Positions 15,429 to 29,073 of a DNA stretch of 57,889 nucleotides are shown here, piece by piece. The stretch lies in assembly GCA_947038175.1 (NCBI GenBank), contig CAMQVJ010000004.1, forward strand, positions 1 through 57,889. The letters run 5' to 3'. The DNA is from an uncultured Desulfovibrio sp. (GTDB taxonomy: Bacteria; Desulfobacterota; Desulfovibrionia; Desulfovibrionales; Desulfovibrionaceae). The notes beneath the pieces are model-generated. The model was not told the DNA's origin. It worked only from the letters and a program-made list of their open reading frames with translations, and searched no databases. Made by a program: the position numbers and the translations under genes. Numbering within the stretch: the first letter of the stretch is position 1; every line of letters begins with the position of its first letter.

Positions 15429-17591
15429 ATGAAAAATACTCCCTCAGCTACTTTAATAAAGAACCAAGACAAAAACCATTGTGGCACATTTTTGACGTAT
15501 AAAATACTATCTTTTGCCTTTGCATTTTGCTTATTTCTAGCAACGACTCTTTTTAATTCGCAGCTTTTTAGTATCGCAAAAGCCGAAAATATACCTGAAG
15601 CAGTCTTTAGCTATGAGCATAGCTGGTCACAGTATAATGACTATACTCTCCTTACCCTCACCCTTATAGCGCAAGACGGTAACTATACTTACGCCCCAAA
15701 TCAAGCAGATGTTTATCCAACAGAGTTAACATTATATGCAAGCCCTTCACAAGAAAAACAAAAATTCCCCATATTATTTCCCATCGGAATAAAAAAGGCG
15801 GATCCTCTCAATAAATCCGTACAAATTTACGTATACGAAAAAACTCAAAATATTTTTATACTTTTCCCTAGAGCTTTTACAGTAGTAGAAGCAAAGCTAG
15901 AACTTTCTTTCCTTGCGTGTTCGGATGTGCGTTGCCAACCACTGAAAGACAGTATGCCCCTTGTAACAAACAATACTACAGGCTCTATACAAAATAAAAA
16001 CCTCTTCGGCGAACTAAAAAAAGCTGAAAATTTCCCATGGTTTAATGTTTTTGAAGAACGCTTCCTTGCCATGCAAAACAATGACAGCGCTAAAGTTAAC
16101 ATAGGAACATTATTAATAAAACCCATAAAAGTAGAAAAAAACGCACCTAACTCCACAGAATTATCTTCCGAAATCCCCTTAAACTCTTCCCAAATACCCT
16201 CCGCTCAAACTCCCCCTATAAGTTCTTTGGAAAACGGAAATAGCCAACAAAATAACGCTATAAACAATTTCGACATTGATGCACTACGAAAATCAATAGA
16301 CACCGAAAACACACAAAACAACGAACTCAAAAAAGAAAATACACCAAACGGTAAATCCTATACTTTTTCTCCCCGACCACTCAATAACGCACTTGAAGTA
16401 TCCGCCCTTTACAAGGCTTTATTATTTGGCATTTTAGCTGGTTTTATTCTCAATTTCATGCCTTGTGTTTTGCCTGTTATTGCGCTTAAAGTCAGCGCAT
16501 TTCTTAGCTCAAATCAGGACGACGAGGCAAGAAGCAAAGCATTTAGAGAACACAATATCTTTTTCGCATCAGGTATAATTACATGGTTCATGGCTCTAGG
16601 TTTATTATTAGGTTTAGCAGGCTTATCTTGGGGACAATTATTTCAAAGCCCTCTTATTGTATTGACTCTACTTGTTTTTATCTTTTCCATGGGATTATCG
16701 CTTTTTGGTATTTTTCATTTACCGATTTTAGACCTTCGTATAAATTCATCAAACCCCCAAATAAAACAAAATGAAAAACTGCAAGCCTTCACTGCGGGGC
16801 TTATGGCGACACTTCTAGCTACGCCATGCAGTGGGCCTCTTCTTGGGGCGGTTCTTGGCTATAGCCTCACCCAAAGTATACCAATACTTCTTATTATTTT
16901 CTTTTCCATGGGTTTTGGTATGGCAATGCCCTACCTCTTTTTTGCTATCAATCCTCGACTTATTCGCTTTATGCCAAAAGCGGGCAACTGGATGAATACC
17001 ATGGAGCAAATCCTTGGCTTCTTCCTTATGGCGACAAGCGTCTATTTACTTTCTATTTTACCAACAGATTGGCATATAAAAAGCTTGATTATTCTGCTTC
17101 TTGTTGCGTCGAGTGCGTATGCTTGGGGCAAATGGGGCTCTTTCCATAGTTCAGGTATTAAAAAGATTCTTATCTCGTTAGCCTGTATTACACTCATCTT
17201 CCTTCCTAGTTCTTATATACTGAAGGACAAAGAAGAAAATGTGCTTTGGGAAAATTTTACTTACGAGAACTTTGATACTCTTCTAGGAAAAGAAGTCTTA
17301 CTGCTCAAATTTACGGCAGACTGGTGCCCAACCTGCAAAATATTAGAACAAACAGTGTTTACCAAAAAGAACATGCAAGATATTGCGGAAGATTATGCTA
17401 TCCGCTTTATTTATGTTGACCTGACGCAATTCGATGAAGAAAAACAGGAACTACTCAAATCACTTGACAGCGTAAGCATTCCACTTTTAGCAGTCTTTCC
17501 TAAGGGAGATCTGTCAAAACAACCTGTCATTATACGAGATCTATACACACTTACCCAGCTAAAAGACGCTATCCGTATAGCGAACGAATAA
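15429..17591 (+). CDS. dsbD: Thiol:disulfide interchange protein DsbD
   Basis: A 720-aa inner-membrane protein that passes reducing equivalents from cytoplasmic thioredoxin to the periplasm. A signal anchor comes first, then a periplasmic DsbD-alpha domain with a LACSDVRC cysteine pair, and a Ser/Asn-rich linker (about residues 250-320). The eight-helix transmembrane domain has its redox cysteines in FILNFMPCVLPV (near residue 344) and LATPCSGPLLGAVLG (near 467). A C-terminal thioredoxin domain carries ADWCPTCK (near 633). All three cysteine pairs are present, so the relay looks complete. The alpha-domain pair is spaced CxxxxC, and the linker is longer than usual. It could serve cytochrome c maturation or DsbC-type isomerases; no such partner is in the window. 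Confidence 0.95.
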   Translation: MKNTPSATLIKNQDKNHCGTFLTYKILSFAFAFCLFLATTLFNSQLFSIAKAENIPEAVFSYEHSWSQYNDYTLLTLTLIAQDGNYTYAPNQADVYPTELTLYASPSQEKQKFPILFPIGIKKADPLNKSVQIYVYEKTQNIFILFPRAFTVVEAKLELSFLACSDVRCQPLKDSMPLVTNNTTGSIQNKNLFGELKKAENFPWFNVFEERFLAMQNNDSAKVNIGTLLIKPIKVEKNAPNSTELSSEIPLNSSQIPSAQTPPISSLENGNSQQNNAINNFDIDALRKSIDTENTQNNELKKENTPNGKSYTFSPRPLNNALEVSALYKALLFGILAGFILNFMPCVLPVIALKVSAFLSSNQDDEARSKAFREHNIFFASGIITWFMALGLLLGLAGLSWGQLFQSPLIVLTLLVFIFSMGLSLFGIFHLPILDLRINSSNPQIKQNEKLQAFTAGLMATLLATPCSGPLLGAVLGYSLTQSIPILLIIFFSMGFGMAMPYLFFAINPRLIRFMPKAGNWMNTMEQILGFFLMATSVYLLSILPTDWHIKSLIILLLVASSAYAWGKWGSFHSSGIKKILISLACITLIFLPSSYILKDKEENVLWENFTYENFDTLLGKEVLLLKFTADWCPTCKILEQTVFTKKNMQDIAEDYAIRFIYVDLTQFDEEKQELLKSLDSVSIPLLAVFPKGDLSKQPVIIRDLYTLTQLKDAIRIANE

Positions 17592-17771
17592 GTCCCCATG
17601 AGGGCTATGTTTTATGGCTAAAAATGTATATCTGACTATATTAATTTAGAATATGGTTCATGCAGTATCCTAATGGAATGCATTGACAACGCACAAAAAC
17701 CCATATATTTAACTTTATGAGTTGTAGTTGACTTAAGTTCAACATATTAATTTATAAAGGTGGGTGTTTGA

Positions 17772-19268
17772 ATGGTATTTAGCTCTCTTGAATTCATTTT
17801 GCTATTTTTACCCATTACTATCTTGATTTACTACACTTGTCTTTATTTTACTTTTTCACGATCTGCTATCATATTCCTTTTTTTAGCGTCACTTTTTTAC
17901 TACGCATACTGGAATCCAAGTCATATATGGGTCATACTCGCTTCTATTTGTTGGAATTTTGGGATTGGATCACTTTTATCCTCTATTACAATAGAAAAAA
18001 GGCCACAAGAATTATCAAGAAATACTATAGTTATTTTTTTACAACGCATCTCTGTACAGTTATCAAATCTTCGTAAACCTATTTTTTTATTAGGACTCTT
18101 TGGTAATATCGCATCACTTTTCTACTATAAATATACCAACTTCAGCCTATTATCTATAAATACTCTTATGGATACCCAAATCCCATTACTGAATATTGTG
18201 ATGCCCATTGGGATTAGTTTTTTTACTTTTCAGCAAATAGCATACCTATCAGATATTTACACAAATAAAAATGACGCCACAGATAATGGATTTATTAATT
18301 ACTGCCTCTTTGTTTGTTTTTTCCCGCAATTAGTCGCCGGACCAATAGTACATCACCAAGAAATGATGCCTCAATTTGCGGATACAAAAAACAGAAACAT
18401 TAATTGGCAAAATATTTATTGGGGCGTGATCTTACTGTCTATTGGTTTAGCAAAGAAAGTACTCATAGCAGACAATATAAGCCCCCTTGTCCGCCATGTT
18501 TTTGAGCAAAGCACAAATCTGACTTTCATGGAAGCTCTTGTGGCAAGCCTTGCCTATACATTTCAGCTTTATTTTGATTTTTCAGGCTACAGTGATATGG
18601 CTGTTGGTTGTGCTCTATTTTTTAATATTCACCTCCCTTTTAACTTTTTTTCTCCTTATAAATCCTCAAATATCCAAGATTTTTGGCGACGTTGGCATAT
18701 AACCCTTTCCCGTTGGCTCAGAGAATATATTTATATTCCACTTGGCGGAAATAAGCATGGGAAAAGCCGTACCCTCATAAATCTTTTCCTTACCTTTTTG
18801 CTGGGTGGTATTTGGCACGGTGCTGCTTGGACTTTCGTCATCTGGGGAGCCTTGCATGGATTCGCCATTCTCTTACATAGACTTTGGGTAAACGCAGGGT
18901 TTAGAATCCCTCTTATTCCTTCAATTATCATTACCTTTCTTTTTGTTAATTTTACATGGATTTTCTTCCGTGCATCAAGCTTTGACCAAGTGGCACTCTT
19001 TTGGGATGGATTCATGCTTGATAATGGATTTTGGTTTCGAAGGGAATTTCTCGAAATTATACACGATAAGGCTTGGGGAATTCTTGCTTTTGCGAGCATA
19101 TTGGTTTTTATAGCAAAAAACACAAAAGAACTCTATGTGAAAAATAAAGCGTCTACTCAACTCACTATATATAGCAATATAGTAATTATGCTATCGCTTT
19201 TGTGGCTCGTCAGATTATATATCGGCTTTCCAGACATTGAACCTGAATTTATATATTTTCAATTTTAG
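17772..19268 (+). CDS. MBOAT-family membrane-bound O-acyltransferase (AlgI-like)
   Basis: A 498-aa polytopic membrane protein with the AlgI/DltB-type signature: FFPQLVAGPIVHHQEMMPQF, FDFSGYSDMAVGCALFF, IQDFWRRWHITLSRWLREYI and the catalytic-His region LLGGIWHGAAWTFVIWGALHG. Such enzymes move acetyl groups across the membrane for O-acetylation of cell-surface polysaccharides. An AAGGTGG ribosome site lies upstream of the ATG at 17772; TTGACT at 17728 with a weak TTTATA could be its promoter. The partner gene follows 8 bp later, so the two form an operon. No alginate or polysaccharide genes surround it, so the acceptor glycan is unknown and the AlgI-type name should not be read as alginate synthesis. 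Confidence 0.93.
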   Translation: MVFSSLEFILLFLPITILIYYTCLYFTFSRSAIIFLFLASLFYYAYWNPSHIWVILASICWNFGIGSLLSSITIEKRPQELSRNTIVIFLQRISVQLSNLRKPIFLLGLFGNIASLFYYKYTNFSLLSINTLMDTQIPLLNIVMPIGISFFTFQQIAYLSDIYTNKNDATDNGFINYCLFVCFFPQLVAGPIVHHQEMMPQFADTKNRNINWQNIYWGVILLSIGLAKKVLIADNISPLVRHVFEQSTNLTFMEALVASLAYTFQLYFDFSGYSDMAVGCALFFNIHLPFNFFSPYKSSNIQDFWRRWHITLSRWLREYIYIPLGGNKHGKSRTLINLFLTFLLGGIWHGAAWTFVIWGALHGFAILLHRLWVNAGFRIPLIPSIIITFLFVNFTWIFFRASSFDQVALFWDGFMLDNGFWFRREFLEIIHDKAWGILAFASILVFIAKNTKELYVKNKASTQLTIYSNIVIMLSLLWLVRLYIGFPDIEPEFIYFQF

Positions 19269-19276
19269 GACTCTAC

Positions 19277-20398
19277 ATGCAATTTAATTACAAAAAACAA
19301 CTAAAGAACATGTTATACTCAATACCTGCTACAATATTCATAGTATGGTCTGTCTCCATGTATTACCTCTTTTTCGCTCCTCCTTTATACATTCCTGCAG
19401 AGTATTGGGTTGGAGATATCATCGTTATAAAGGACTACAATTTCCATAAAAGGGATAAAAATAAAAAAAATATCTTTATTATTTCTGGCTCAAATGCTTT
19501 GTTTGGTATATCCACAAAAATATTAGAAGAAAAATTAAATTATAATATTCATAATTTAGGAATACATGCAGGTATGCCACTTGTGTTTTATTTACATTTT
19601 GTAAAAAACTACGCAAAGAAGGGTGATATCATTATTGCACCGTTAGAATACGCTTATCATCAAAGTGATGACAAAATAAACAACTGGATATATTCACAAT
19701 TCACCACATGGGCGACACAATATCAAGCAATCCTCCCCCCTAAAATGCAATCTGAACTTTTCTATAAAAATATATATTCATACTGGGTTCGATTGATAAA
19801 AAGAGGTAGAACACTACCGAGAAAAGAAAAGACAAAGCTAGTGGAAGAAGTCAATCGTAATATTTTATTCTCAAAAGAACTCGCGTATTTAAACTCGAAC
19901 TCCTATGGTGAGTTTTTTGTTGATAAGCAACCGTCAATACTCGCTGAAAACTCCTATTTAGGAAATAGTGAGGTTAGCGCATATTTTATTCACGAAATGA
20001 CAGAGTTTCAAGCATACGCTAAGGCACAGGAAATAGAATTCTATGTTACCTATCCTGTATCCATAAAAAACCCTCTTTTTGATACTAATACACTCGAAAC
20101 ACAAACTAAGCTTAAGCAGTACCAAGAAGTATTTAAAAATATGGATATTAACTTTTTTGGTACAGATATATTTTATAACCTTAATATAAAACACTTTTTA
20201 GACACGCAGTACCACCTAAATGCCACAGGCTCGGTACTTCGCTCTCTACTTTTAGCAGAAGACATAAATACGCATATACTTGGTAAAAAACCATCCTATA
20301 ATTCCGAATCAGAAGAAAGTATACAAGATTTTTTCAAACAAAAAGAAAAAGAAGCTTTAACTATTATGAAAAAACTAAGAATAGAAAATACAAAATAG
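19277..20398 (+). CDS. Membrane-anchored SGNH-like partner of the MBOAT acyltransferase
   Basis: A 373-aa protein with one N-terminal membrane segment (IPATIFIVWSVSMYYLFF) and an extracytoplasmic domain. NIFIISGSNALFGISTKILE followed by HNLGIHAGMPLVFYLHF resembles the first SGNH block (G-S-N in place of G-D-S) and the oxyanion-region Gly of SGNH/DltD/AlgJ-like proteins. FLDTQYHLNATGS near the C-terminus would supply the D-x-x-H catalytic pair (DTQYH). It probably takes the acyl group from the MBOAT protein and transfers it to a surface polymer. It starts 8 bp after the MBOAT stop with GGA just before the ATG. The SGNH assignment rests on short motifs only. Confidence 0.8.
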   Translation: MQFNYKKQLKNMLYSIPATIFIVWSVSMYYLFFAPPLYIPAEYWVGDIIVIKDYNFHKRDKNKKNIFIISGSNALFGISTKILEEKLNYNIHNLGIHAGMPLVFYLHFVKNYAKKGDIIIAPLEYAYHQSDDKINNWIYSQFTTWATQYQAILPPKMQSELFYKNIYSYWVRLIKRGRTLPRKEKTKLVEEVNRNILFSKELAYLNSNSYGEFFVDKQPSILAENSYLGNSEVSAYFIHEMTEFQAYAKAQEIEFYVTYPVSIKNPLFDTNTLETQTKLKQYQEVFKNMDINFFGTDIFYNLNIKHFLDTQYHLNATGSVLRSLLLAEDINTHILGKKPSYNSESEESIQDFFKQKEKEALTIMKKLRIENTK

Positions 20399-20527
20399 TC
20401 AGAGATGATGTTATCTTTGGTTCTAAAAAAGAACTGGACACCATTCCTCCTAATTCTTTATCTATAAGAGCAAGATAAGCTGTAAGAAAAACAAAACAGA
20501 TTCATTCTGCTCATTAAAAAAGAAGCT

Positions 20528-22981
20528 TTATTTCATCCATGCTTTTAAAGTAGAGTACAGTTTATTAGGAAAAATTGGTTTCGTCACATGGTCGTTCATA
20601 CCAACGTCCAAGCTAATTTCACGGTCACCAGTCATGGCATGTGCGGTCATTGCAATAACAGGAAGGTCATCAAATTTCTTATCAGCTCGAAGTATTTTAG
20701 TAGCTGTTAGTCCATCCATTTCAGGCATTTGTATATCCATCAATACGATATCGTAGGTCTTCTTTTCAAGAGCCGCTAAAGCTTCTATTCCGTTATTTGC
20801 CTTATCAACAATAACACCCTTTTTGATAAGAAGTTCTGTGGCAACAATTTGATTTATCATATTATCTTCCACAAGCAAAATACGCAGACCTTTCAAGCAT
20901 GTGAAATCATCATCGGTTTTTACTTCAGTAAGTGAGTCAGATTCAAATTCGACACTGATAGCCTCTTGAGCACTGCTACTCGCATTATTGGTGGAAAATA
21001 AGAGTATAAAGGAAAATCTGCTTCCTACTCCAGCTTCACTTGTGCACCAAATATTACCACCCATAAGCTTCGCAAGATTAAGACTAATTGCAAGCCCAAG
21101 CCCTGTGCCACCATATTTGCGTGTTGTAGAGGTATCCGCTTGGGTAAAGGGGGTAAACAATTTATCAGACTGCTCTTTCGTCATGCCGATACCCGTGTCA
21201 ATTACCTCAAATAGTAATTCAGCGGCATTTTTACTATCAGATTCCTTCGATGTGCGTGTAATTTTTATCTCTACGCCACCACTTTTGGTGAATTTAAGAG
21301 AATTACTCACAAGGTTCATCAAAATCTGTTCCAAACGAAGAGGATCACCCAAAATAAGGTCTGGCACAGCAGGATCAATATTAATATCAAGAGTTAACGA
21401 TTTTTGGCTTGCTTGCACCCCAACAATGTCAAGAAAATTCTTGAGTACTTTGCTCAAAGAAAATTCAATATTTTCAATAGAAAGATGTCCTGCTTCTATT
21501 TTTGAAAAATCTAAAATATCATTAACAATATGCAACAGTGATTGCGTTGAATATTGAGCTTTTTCTAAAAAAGACTTTTGTTTTTTATTCAAAGGAGAAT
21601 CTAAAAGAATATAAGTCATGCCTAAAATAGCATTAATGGGAGTTCGAATTTCATGACTCATATTTGCCAAAAATTCACTTTTCGCCTTAGCTCTTTCTTC
21701 AGCAATATTCCGTGCATGGCGCAATTCATCGGTTGTTTTATGAATTTCTTTGAGCATGGCTTTGTGTTCACGTAAATCACGAGTATACCCAGCCATAATG
21801 ACTTTATCGTTTTGTTTTACACGAATGAGGGTTACTTCTGATGGAATCGGATCACCTTTCAAGTTTTGATGCATCCATTCAAACTTTACATACCCTTCTG
21901 AAAAAGCCATTCCAATGTATTTTTCGGCTTCTACTGCGCTTGATGAGCCATCAGGCTGAAATTCTGGGGATAAGTCGAAAAAGCGATCCATATATTCTTG
22001 TTTATTGGACAAACCAAAAAGACGTACGGCTTCTTGGTTACAGTCAATATTCTGATGGTTTTCATCCCTAAAATTACAGCATAAAGGGTTAGTATCTAAC
22101 ATGATGCGATTGCGTTCATCTGCTGCATCTTTCTCTGCAATCAATTCTTTCAACTTTCGTAAATCTTTTGTATACCCTAAAACGATATCTTCGCCAGCAT
22201 GCTTAGAGCGAACAAGCGTTATTTCGGTGGGAATAAGCTCACCATTGAGTTTTTGATGCATCCATTCAAATGTCAAAGATCCTTCCGTAAACGCTTGGCA
22301 CATAAATCTGCTGACTTTGTCCGCAGAACATTCTCCGTCAGGCTGAAACTCTGGAGTTAAATCAAAAAAACGTTCCAAGTATTCTTGTTTACTGGACAAA
22401 CCAAAAAGACGTACAGCTTCTTGGTTACAGTCAACATTCTGAAATTGAGCATTCCAAAAATTAGACGCTAAAGGTGTTGCGTCTAGCATAAGTTGCACAC
22501 GTTCATTCGACTCATTTTTTTCTTTTACAGCTAGAGTGAGCGCTCTTAAATCTTGAACATATCCTGCAACAATAAACGTACCATTCGACTCCACACGCAC
22601 AAGGGTGACTTCAGAAGGAATCGCTTCGCCAGCAAGGTTTTTATGCAACCATGAAAACTTTACTTTGCCTTCAGAAAAAGCTTTTTTAACCATTTGAATG
22701 CTTTTTTCAGAAGAAAGTGCGCCATCAGGCTGGTATTTGGGTGATATTTTATGAAAATTATCTAAACATTCTTGTTTACTGGAAAAAGAAAATAGGTTGA
22801 GCGCCTCCTGGTTACAAGCAAAAACAGAACATTTTTCATCCCAAAAAGTAGCACATAATGGCGTAGCATCGAGCATCGCCTGCATATGGTCATCATACTT
22901 ATTTTCTTCTGGGGATACAAAATCAAATGCATTTGGCTCACAACTGCTGCACACAAGAAAAGACTTCTCTTTATTATTCAT
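20528..22981 (-). CDS. Soluble hybrid sensor histidine kinase with three duplicated PAS units
   Basis: An 817-aa hybrid kinase. Three PAS-like units of about 129 residues begin near residues 36, 165 and 294, each opening with MLD(A/T)xPL, then CNQEA...LF, a KYQPDG/EFQPDG motif, F(S/E)W(L/M)H and an (I)PSEVTLV...GY...DLR end. A HisKA dimerisation domain follows with the phospho-acceptor His in NMSHEIRTPINAILG (near 442), then HATPase boxes (LMNLVSNSLKF, DTGIGM, KYGGTGLGLAIS) and a receiver domain with the Asp in IVLMDIQMPEMDG (near 750) and a conserved Lys in HVTKPI. There is no transmembrane segment, so it senses a cytoplasmic signal. No response-regulator gene is adjacent, so the output partner is unknown. 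Confidence 0.94.
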   Translation of the reverse strand: MNNKEKSFLVCSSCEPNAFDFVSPEENKYDDHMQAMLDATPLCATFWDEKCSVFACNQEALNLFSFSSKQECLDNFHKISPKYQPDGALSSEKSIQMVKKAFSEGKVKFSWLHKNLAGEAIPSEVTLVRVESNGTFIVAGYVQDLRALTLAVKEKNESNERVQLMLDATPLASNFWNAQFQNVDCNQEAVRLFGLSSKQEYLERFFDLTPEFQPDGECSADKVSRFMCQAFTEGSLTFEWMHQKLNGELIPTEITLVRSKHAGEDIVLGYTKDLRKLKELIAEKDAADERNRIMLDTNPLCCNFRDENHQNIDCNQEAVRLFGLSNKQEYMDRFFDLSPEFQPDGSSSAVEAEKYIGMAFSEGYVKFEWMHQNLKGDPIPSEVTLIRVKQNDKVIMAGYTRDLREHKAMLKEIHKTTDELRHARNIAEERAKAKSEFLANMSHEIRTPINAILGMTYILLDSPLNKKQKSFLEKAQYSTQSLLHIVNDILDFSKIEAGHLSIENIEFSLSKVLKNFLDIVGVQASQKSLTLDINIDPAVPDLILGDPLRLEQILMNLVSNSLKFTKSGGVEIKITRTSKESDSKNAAELLFEVIDTGIGMTKEQSDKLFTPFTQADTSTTRKYGGTGLGLAISLNLAKLMGGNIWCTSEAGVGSRFSFILLFSTNNASSSAQEAISVEFESDSLTEVKTDDDFTCLKGLRILLVEDNMINQIVATELLIKKGVIVDKANNGIEALAALEKKTYDIVLMDIQMPEMDGLTATKILRADKKFDDLPVIAMTAHAMTGDREISLDVGMNDHVTKPIFPNKLYSTLKAWMK

Positions 22982-23251
22982 TTATTCATTACTCATTTAT
23001 ATATTTTATAAAAACACTCACACCACAAAGTGTTCCGCTAATCTCAGGATTTTAACAATATCCAGATGCTTTGCATTTTATACTCTTAGCCATTTTGTAG
23101 TAAAACAGTCAAAAAGAAATCAATACGATTTGATTTTTTTATATGACTCATGACCAAGCAGACTCCCCACTTGACTTCATAGAAAACAAAAAAAAACACA
23201 GAAGGAAATCAACAACTTTATTTTCCAGTTATCTTATTTATTTAATTTACC

Positions 23252-23545
23252 CTACAAAGGACGTATCTCTTTGATTTTTGTTACTTCATCAAGTAACTCT
23301 TTTGCTCGTAAAATCCCAACAACAGATAAGGAGTAGAAGGTCATCTTACCTAGTTTGCGTGCTGTCACAATTCCTGCATCGCAAAGGATTTTCATATGAT
23401 GGGAGAGTGTTGGTTGTTCTATTGGCATTTGTTCAAGTAATTCGCACCCACACTTTTCTCCATTTTGTAACATGGATAAAAGCGCTAACCTATTACTATC
23501 ACAAAAAGCTTTAAATATTTTTGACGTTTTTTCATTCTCTGTCAT
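23252..23545 (-). CDS. ArsR/SmtB-family transcriptional regulator
   Basis: A 97-aa winged-helix repressor. It opens FKAFCDSNRLALLSMLQNGEK and has the recognition helix in QPTLSHHMKILCDAGIV and the wing in TARKLGKMTFYSL. A CGCELLE motif lies in the alpha-3 region where ArsR-type metalloid sensors carry their CxC ligand pair (ELCVCDL in ArsR), so thiol-metal or metalloid sensing (As, Sb, Cd) is plausible. GGA precedes the ATG at suitable spacing. No arsenic or metal-resistance gene is adjacent, so its target is elsewhere or it regulates itself. Confidence 0.9.
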   Translation of the reverse strand: MTENEKTSKIFKAFCDSNRLALLSMLQNGEKCGCELLEQMPIEQPTLSHHMKILCDAGIVTARKLGKMTFYSLSVVGILRAKELLDEVTKIKEIRPL

Positions 23546-23681
23546 AAATTTTCCATCACAAGCTTAGATTTCAAAAACGAAACTTATGTATCTTTTATAT
23601 CGAAGTTTCTCAATAGTCAATCTTTATTATCTCCAAACATGTTGTAATAAAAAACTATCACAATATGTTAGGATAAAAATC

Positions 23682-23739
23682 AAAAAAAATCCCATCCTAT
23701 AAACAAAGTAATTTTATTTTTTACTTTGTTTATAGGATG
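23682..23739 (-). terminator. Perfect 19-bp hairpin terminator
   Basis: The arms at 23693-23711 and 23721-23739 are fully complementary (19 bp, 9-nt loop). On the minus strand they are followed by GG and then ATTTTTTTT. It lies 70 bp downstream of the YbjQ-domain gene and ends that transcript. Confidence 0.85.
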
Positions 23740-23809
23740 AGAAACGTATTATTTATGTAAGGCTTCTTATATCGAATTTGAATTTTGACAGTCTTTCTTT
23801 ACGAAAGAG

Positions 23810-24517
23810 CTATTGTTGCCAACTTTGAGACGCTTGTCTTTTTTGAGACGCTAAAAGACGTTGCAATACAGGATCTTCGTCTTCTGTTGGCTGTTGTGAA
23901 AGTCTAGCAGCTTCAGATTGAACCGCTTTTTTACTTGCAATTGAAATTCCCTCTTCTGCCGCTAGCTGTGCTGCAATTTGAGCAGAATTAGACTGAGCAG
24001 GCTCATTATTCATGTTACCTAAAGCAGTATTTTGACGAGCAGCAGTGCTTGTAGTATTCAAATTGAGAGCATTCGCCCTTTCTAAATCGGTAGCAGGAGC
24101 TGCATAATTATGAGCTGGTGCAGGAGCATTAGGAATCATATTGAGAGTGTCTTTGACTGTCTTCTTATCGCTCAATAAATCGCTACGCCCTTCTCGTTGA
24201 AACATGACAGCTGTTCCAAAACAAGAAAAATATTTACTTCCATCTGGGTGAAAAGCGATATTCTCGTTATAACCAATAATACCTTGAGCGCCTTTTTTAA
24301 CTGCCATGGCAGCCATACCAAAAAACGCTTCTTCTGAGTCAAAACCACGACAACACACAAGCCCAAGCACTTTTGCTATGGGACGATTTTCAATAACTTG
24401 TGTAGTCACAACAGGAAAACGCCCTATATTGAAAAGGTCACGAGCTTCTTTAATGTTATGACCACTTGTGCTTTCTTTTTTTGCTTTTTTTTCATTTCCA
24501 CCTAATAACATAAACAT
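23810..24517 (-). CDS. YbjQ/UPF0145-like domain protein with Ala/Gln-rich tail
   Basis: A 235-aa protein. Residues about 30-120 resemble the YbjQ-type (UPF0145) fold: FPVVTTQVIENRPIAKVLGL, VCCRG, AAMAVKKGAQGIIGYNENIA and FSCFGTAVMFQ. This family was once called heavy-metal binding, and its function is unknown. The last ~110 residues are low complexity (Ala, Asn, Gln, Ser), predicted disordered or helical. GGAGG with 6-nt spacing precedes the ATG, so the start is secure. It has its own perfect hairpin terminator and is probably monocistronic. Confidence 0.82.
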   Translation of the reverse strand: MFMLLGGNEKKAKKESTSGHNIKEARDLFNIGRFPVVTTQVIENRPIAKVLGLVCCRGFDSEEAFFGMAAMAVKKGAQGIIGYNENIAFHPDGSKYFSCFGTAVMFQREGRSDLLSDKKTVKDTLNMIPNAPAPAHNYAAPATDLERANALNLNTTSTAARQNTALGNMNNEPAQSNSAQIAAQLAAEEGISIASKKAVQSEAARLSQQPTEDEDPVLQRLLASQKRQASQSWQQ

Positions 24518-28571
<4,054 letters not shown>

Positions 28572-28611
28572 TTCACGACCATGCATAGCTCTTCAATAAG
28601 ACGCTAAGTAC

Positions 28612-28653
28612 AAAAAAAGATAAACCGCCCATCAAGGCGGTTTATCTTTTTTT
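28612..28653 (+). terminator. Terminator of the PFOR gene
   Basis: GATAAACCGCC (28619-28629) pairs perfectly with GGCGGTTTATC (28636-28646), 11 bp with a 6-nt loop, flanked by a 7-A run on the left and a 7-T run on the right. It is strong and potentially bidirectional. Confidence 0.92.
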
Positions 28654-28674
28654 ATACGCAAAATTTACTTGGAA

Positions 28675-29006
28675 ACGTTATTATAATCTGAGAGGCTTTG
28701 CCTCTCGCTTTGCTCTCTATTTCCCTAAGCTTTTTTCAAAAGCTAAAGAAAACTCTCCACATTACAATCTGAGAGGCTTTGCCTCTCAGACTCTCCACCA
28801 AAGGACATGATGTCCTTTGGAAACCTCATATTTTAGTACTTTTTGTAAGCTTTCTTTACACGAAACACATACGATGGGGTTTCCTAAGGGATTCAATCCC
28901 TTAGGCAGAGGGTTTCCTACCCAATGGGCGACCTTTGGTCGTTTCAGTTTGTGAGGTACGAACAAATACTGAAATAGAGAGCAGAGCGGGAGGCAGAGCC
29001 TCCCAA
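28675..29006 (+). repeat. Palindromic MITE/REP-like element, copy B (nested composite)
   Basis: It starts with ACGTTATTATAATCT and GAGAGGCTTTGCCTCTC (28690-28706). A second left end, CATTACAATCT plus the same 17-bp palindrome, follows at 28760-28787, as if one copy had inserted into another. Then come AAAGGACATGATGTCCTTT (28800-28818), a degenerate TGTAAGCTTTCTTTACA (28844-28860), an extra CCTAAGGGATTCAATCCCTTAGG-type palindrome (28883-28905) not in copy A, GGGCGAC...GTCGTTT, and GGGAGGCAGAGCCTCCC (28988-29004). No clear right terminal repeat is seen. Confidence 0.8.
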
Positions 29007-29020
29007 AAAAAATAAAGCGA

Positions 29021-29051
29021 AAAAAAAAGGGAAAAACAAGTTTTCCCTTTT
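29021..29051 (-). terminator. Terminator downstream of the carboxynorspermidine dehydrogenase gene
   Basis: AAAAGGGAAAA (29025-29035) and TTTTCCCTTTT (29041-29051) form an 11-bp stem with a 5-nt loop. On the minus strand an uninterrupted T run follows. It lies 23 bp past the stop codon. Confidence 0.88.
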
Positions 29052-29073
29052 AAAAAATAAACCCAAACAAGCT

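Noticed and set aside
17727-17756. Sigma-70 promoter of the MBOAT operon
   Set aside because: TTGACT is good, but the -10 (TTTATA) is weak at the right spacing and overlaps the ribosome-site region, so it is mentioned only in the gene entry.
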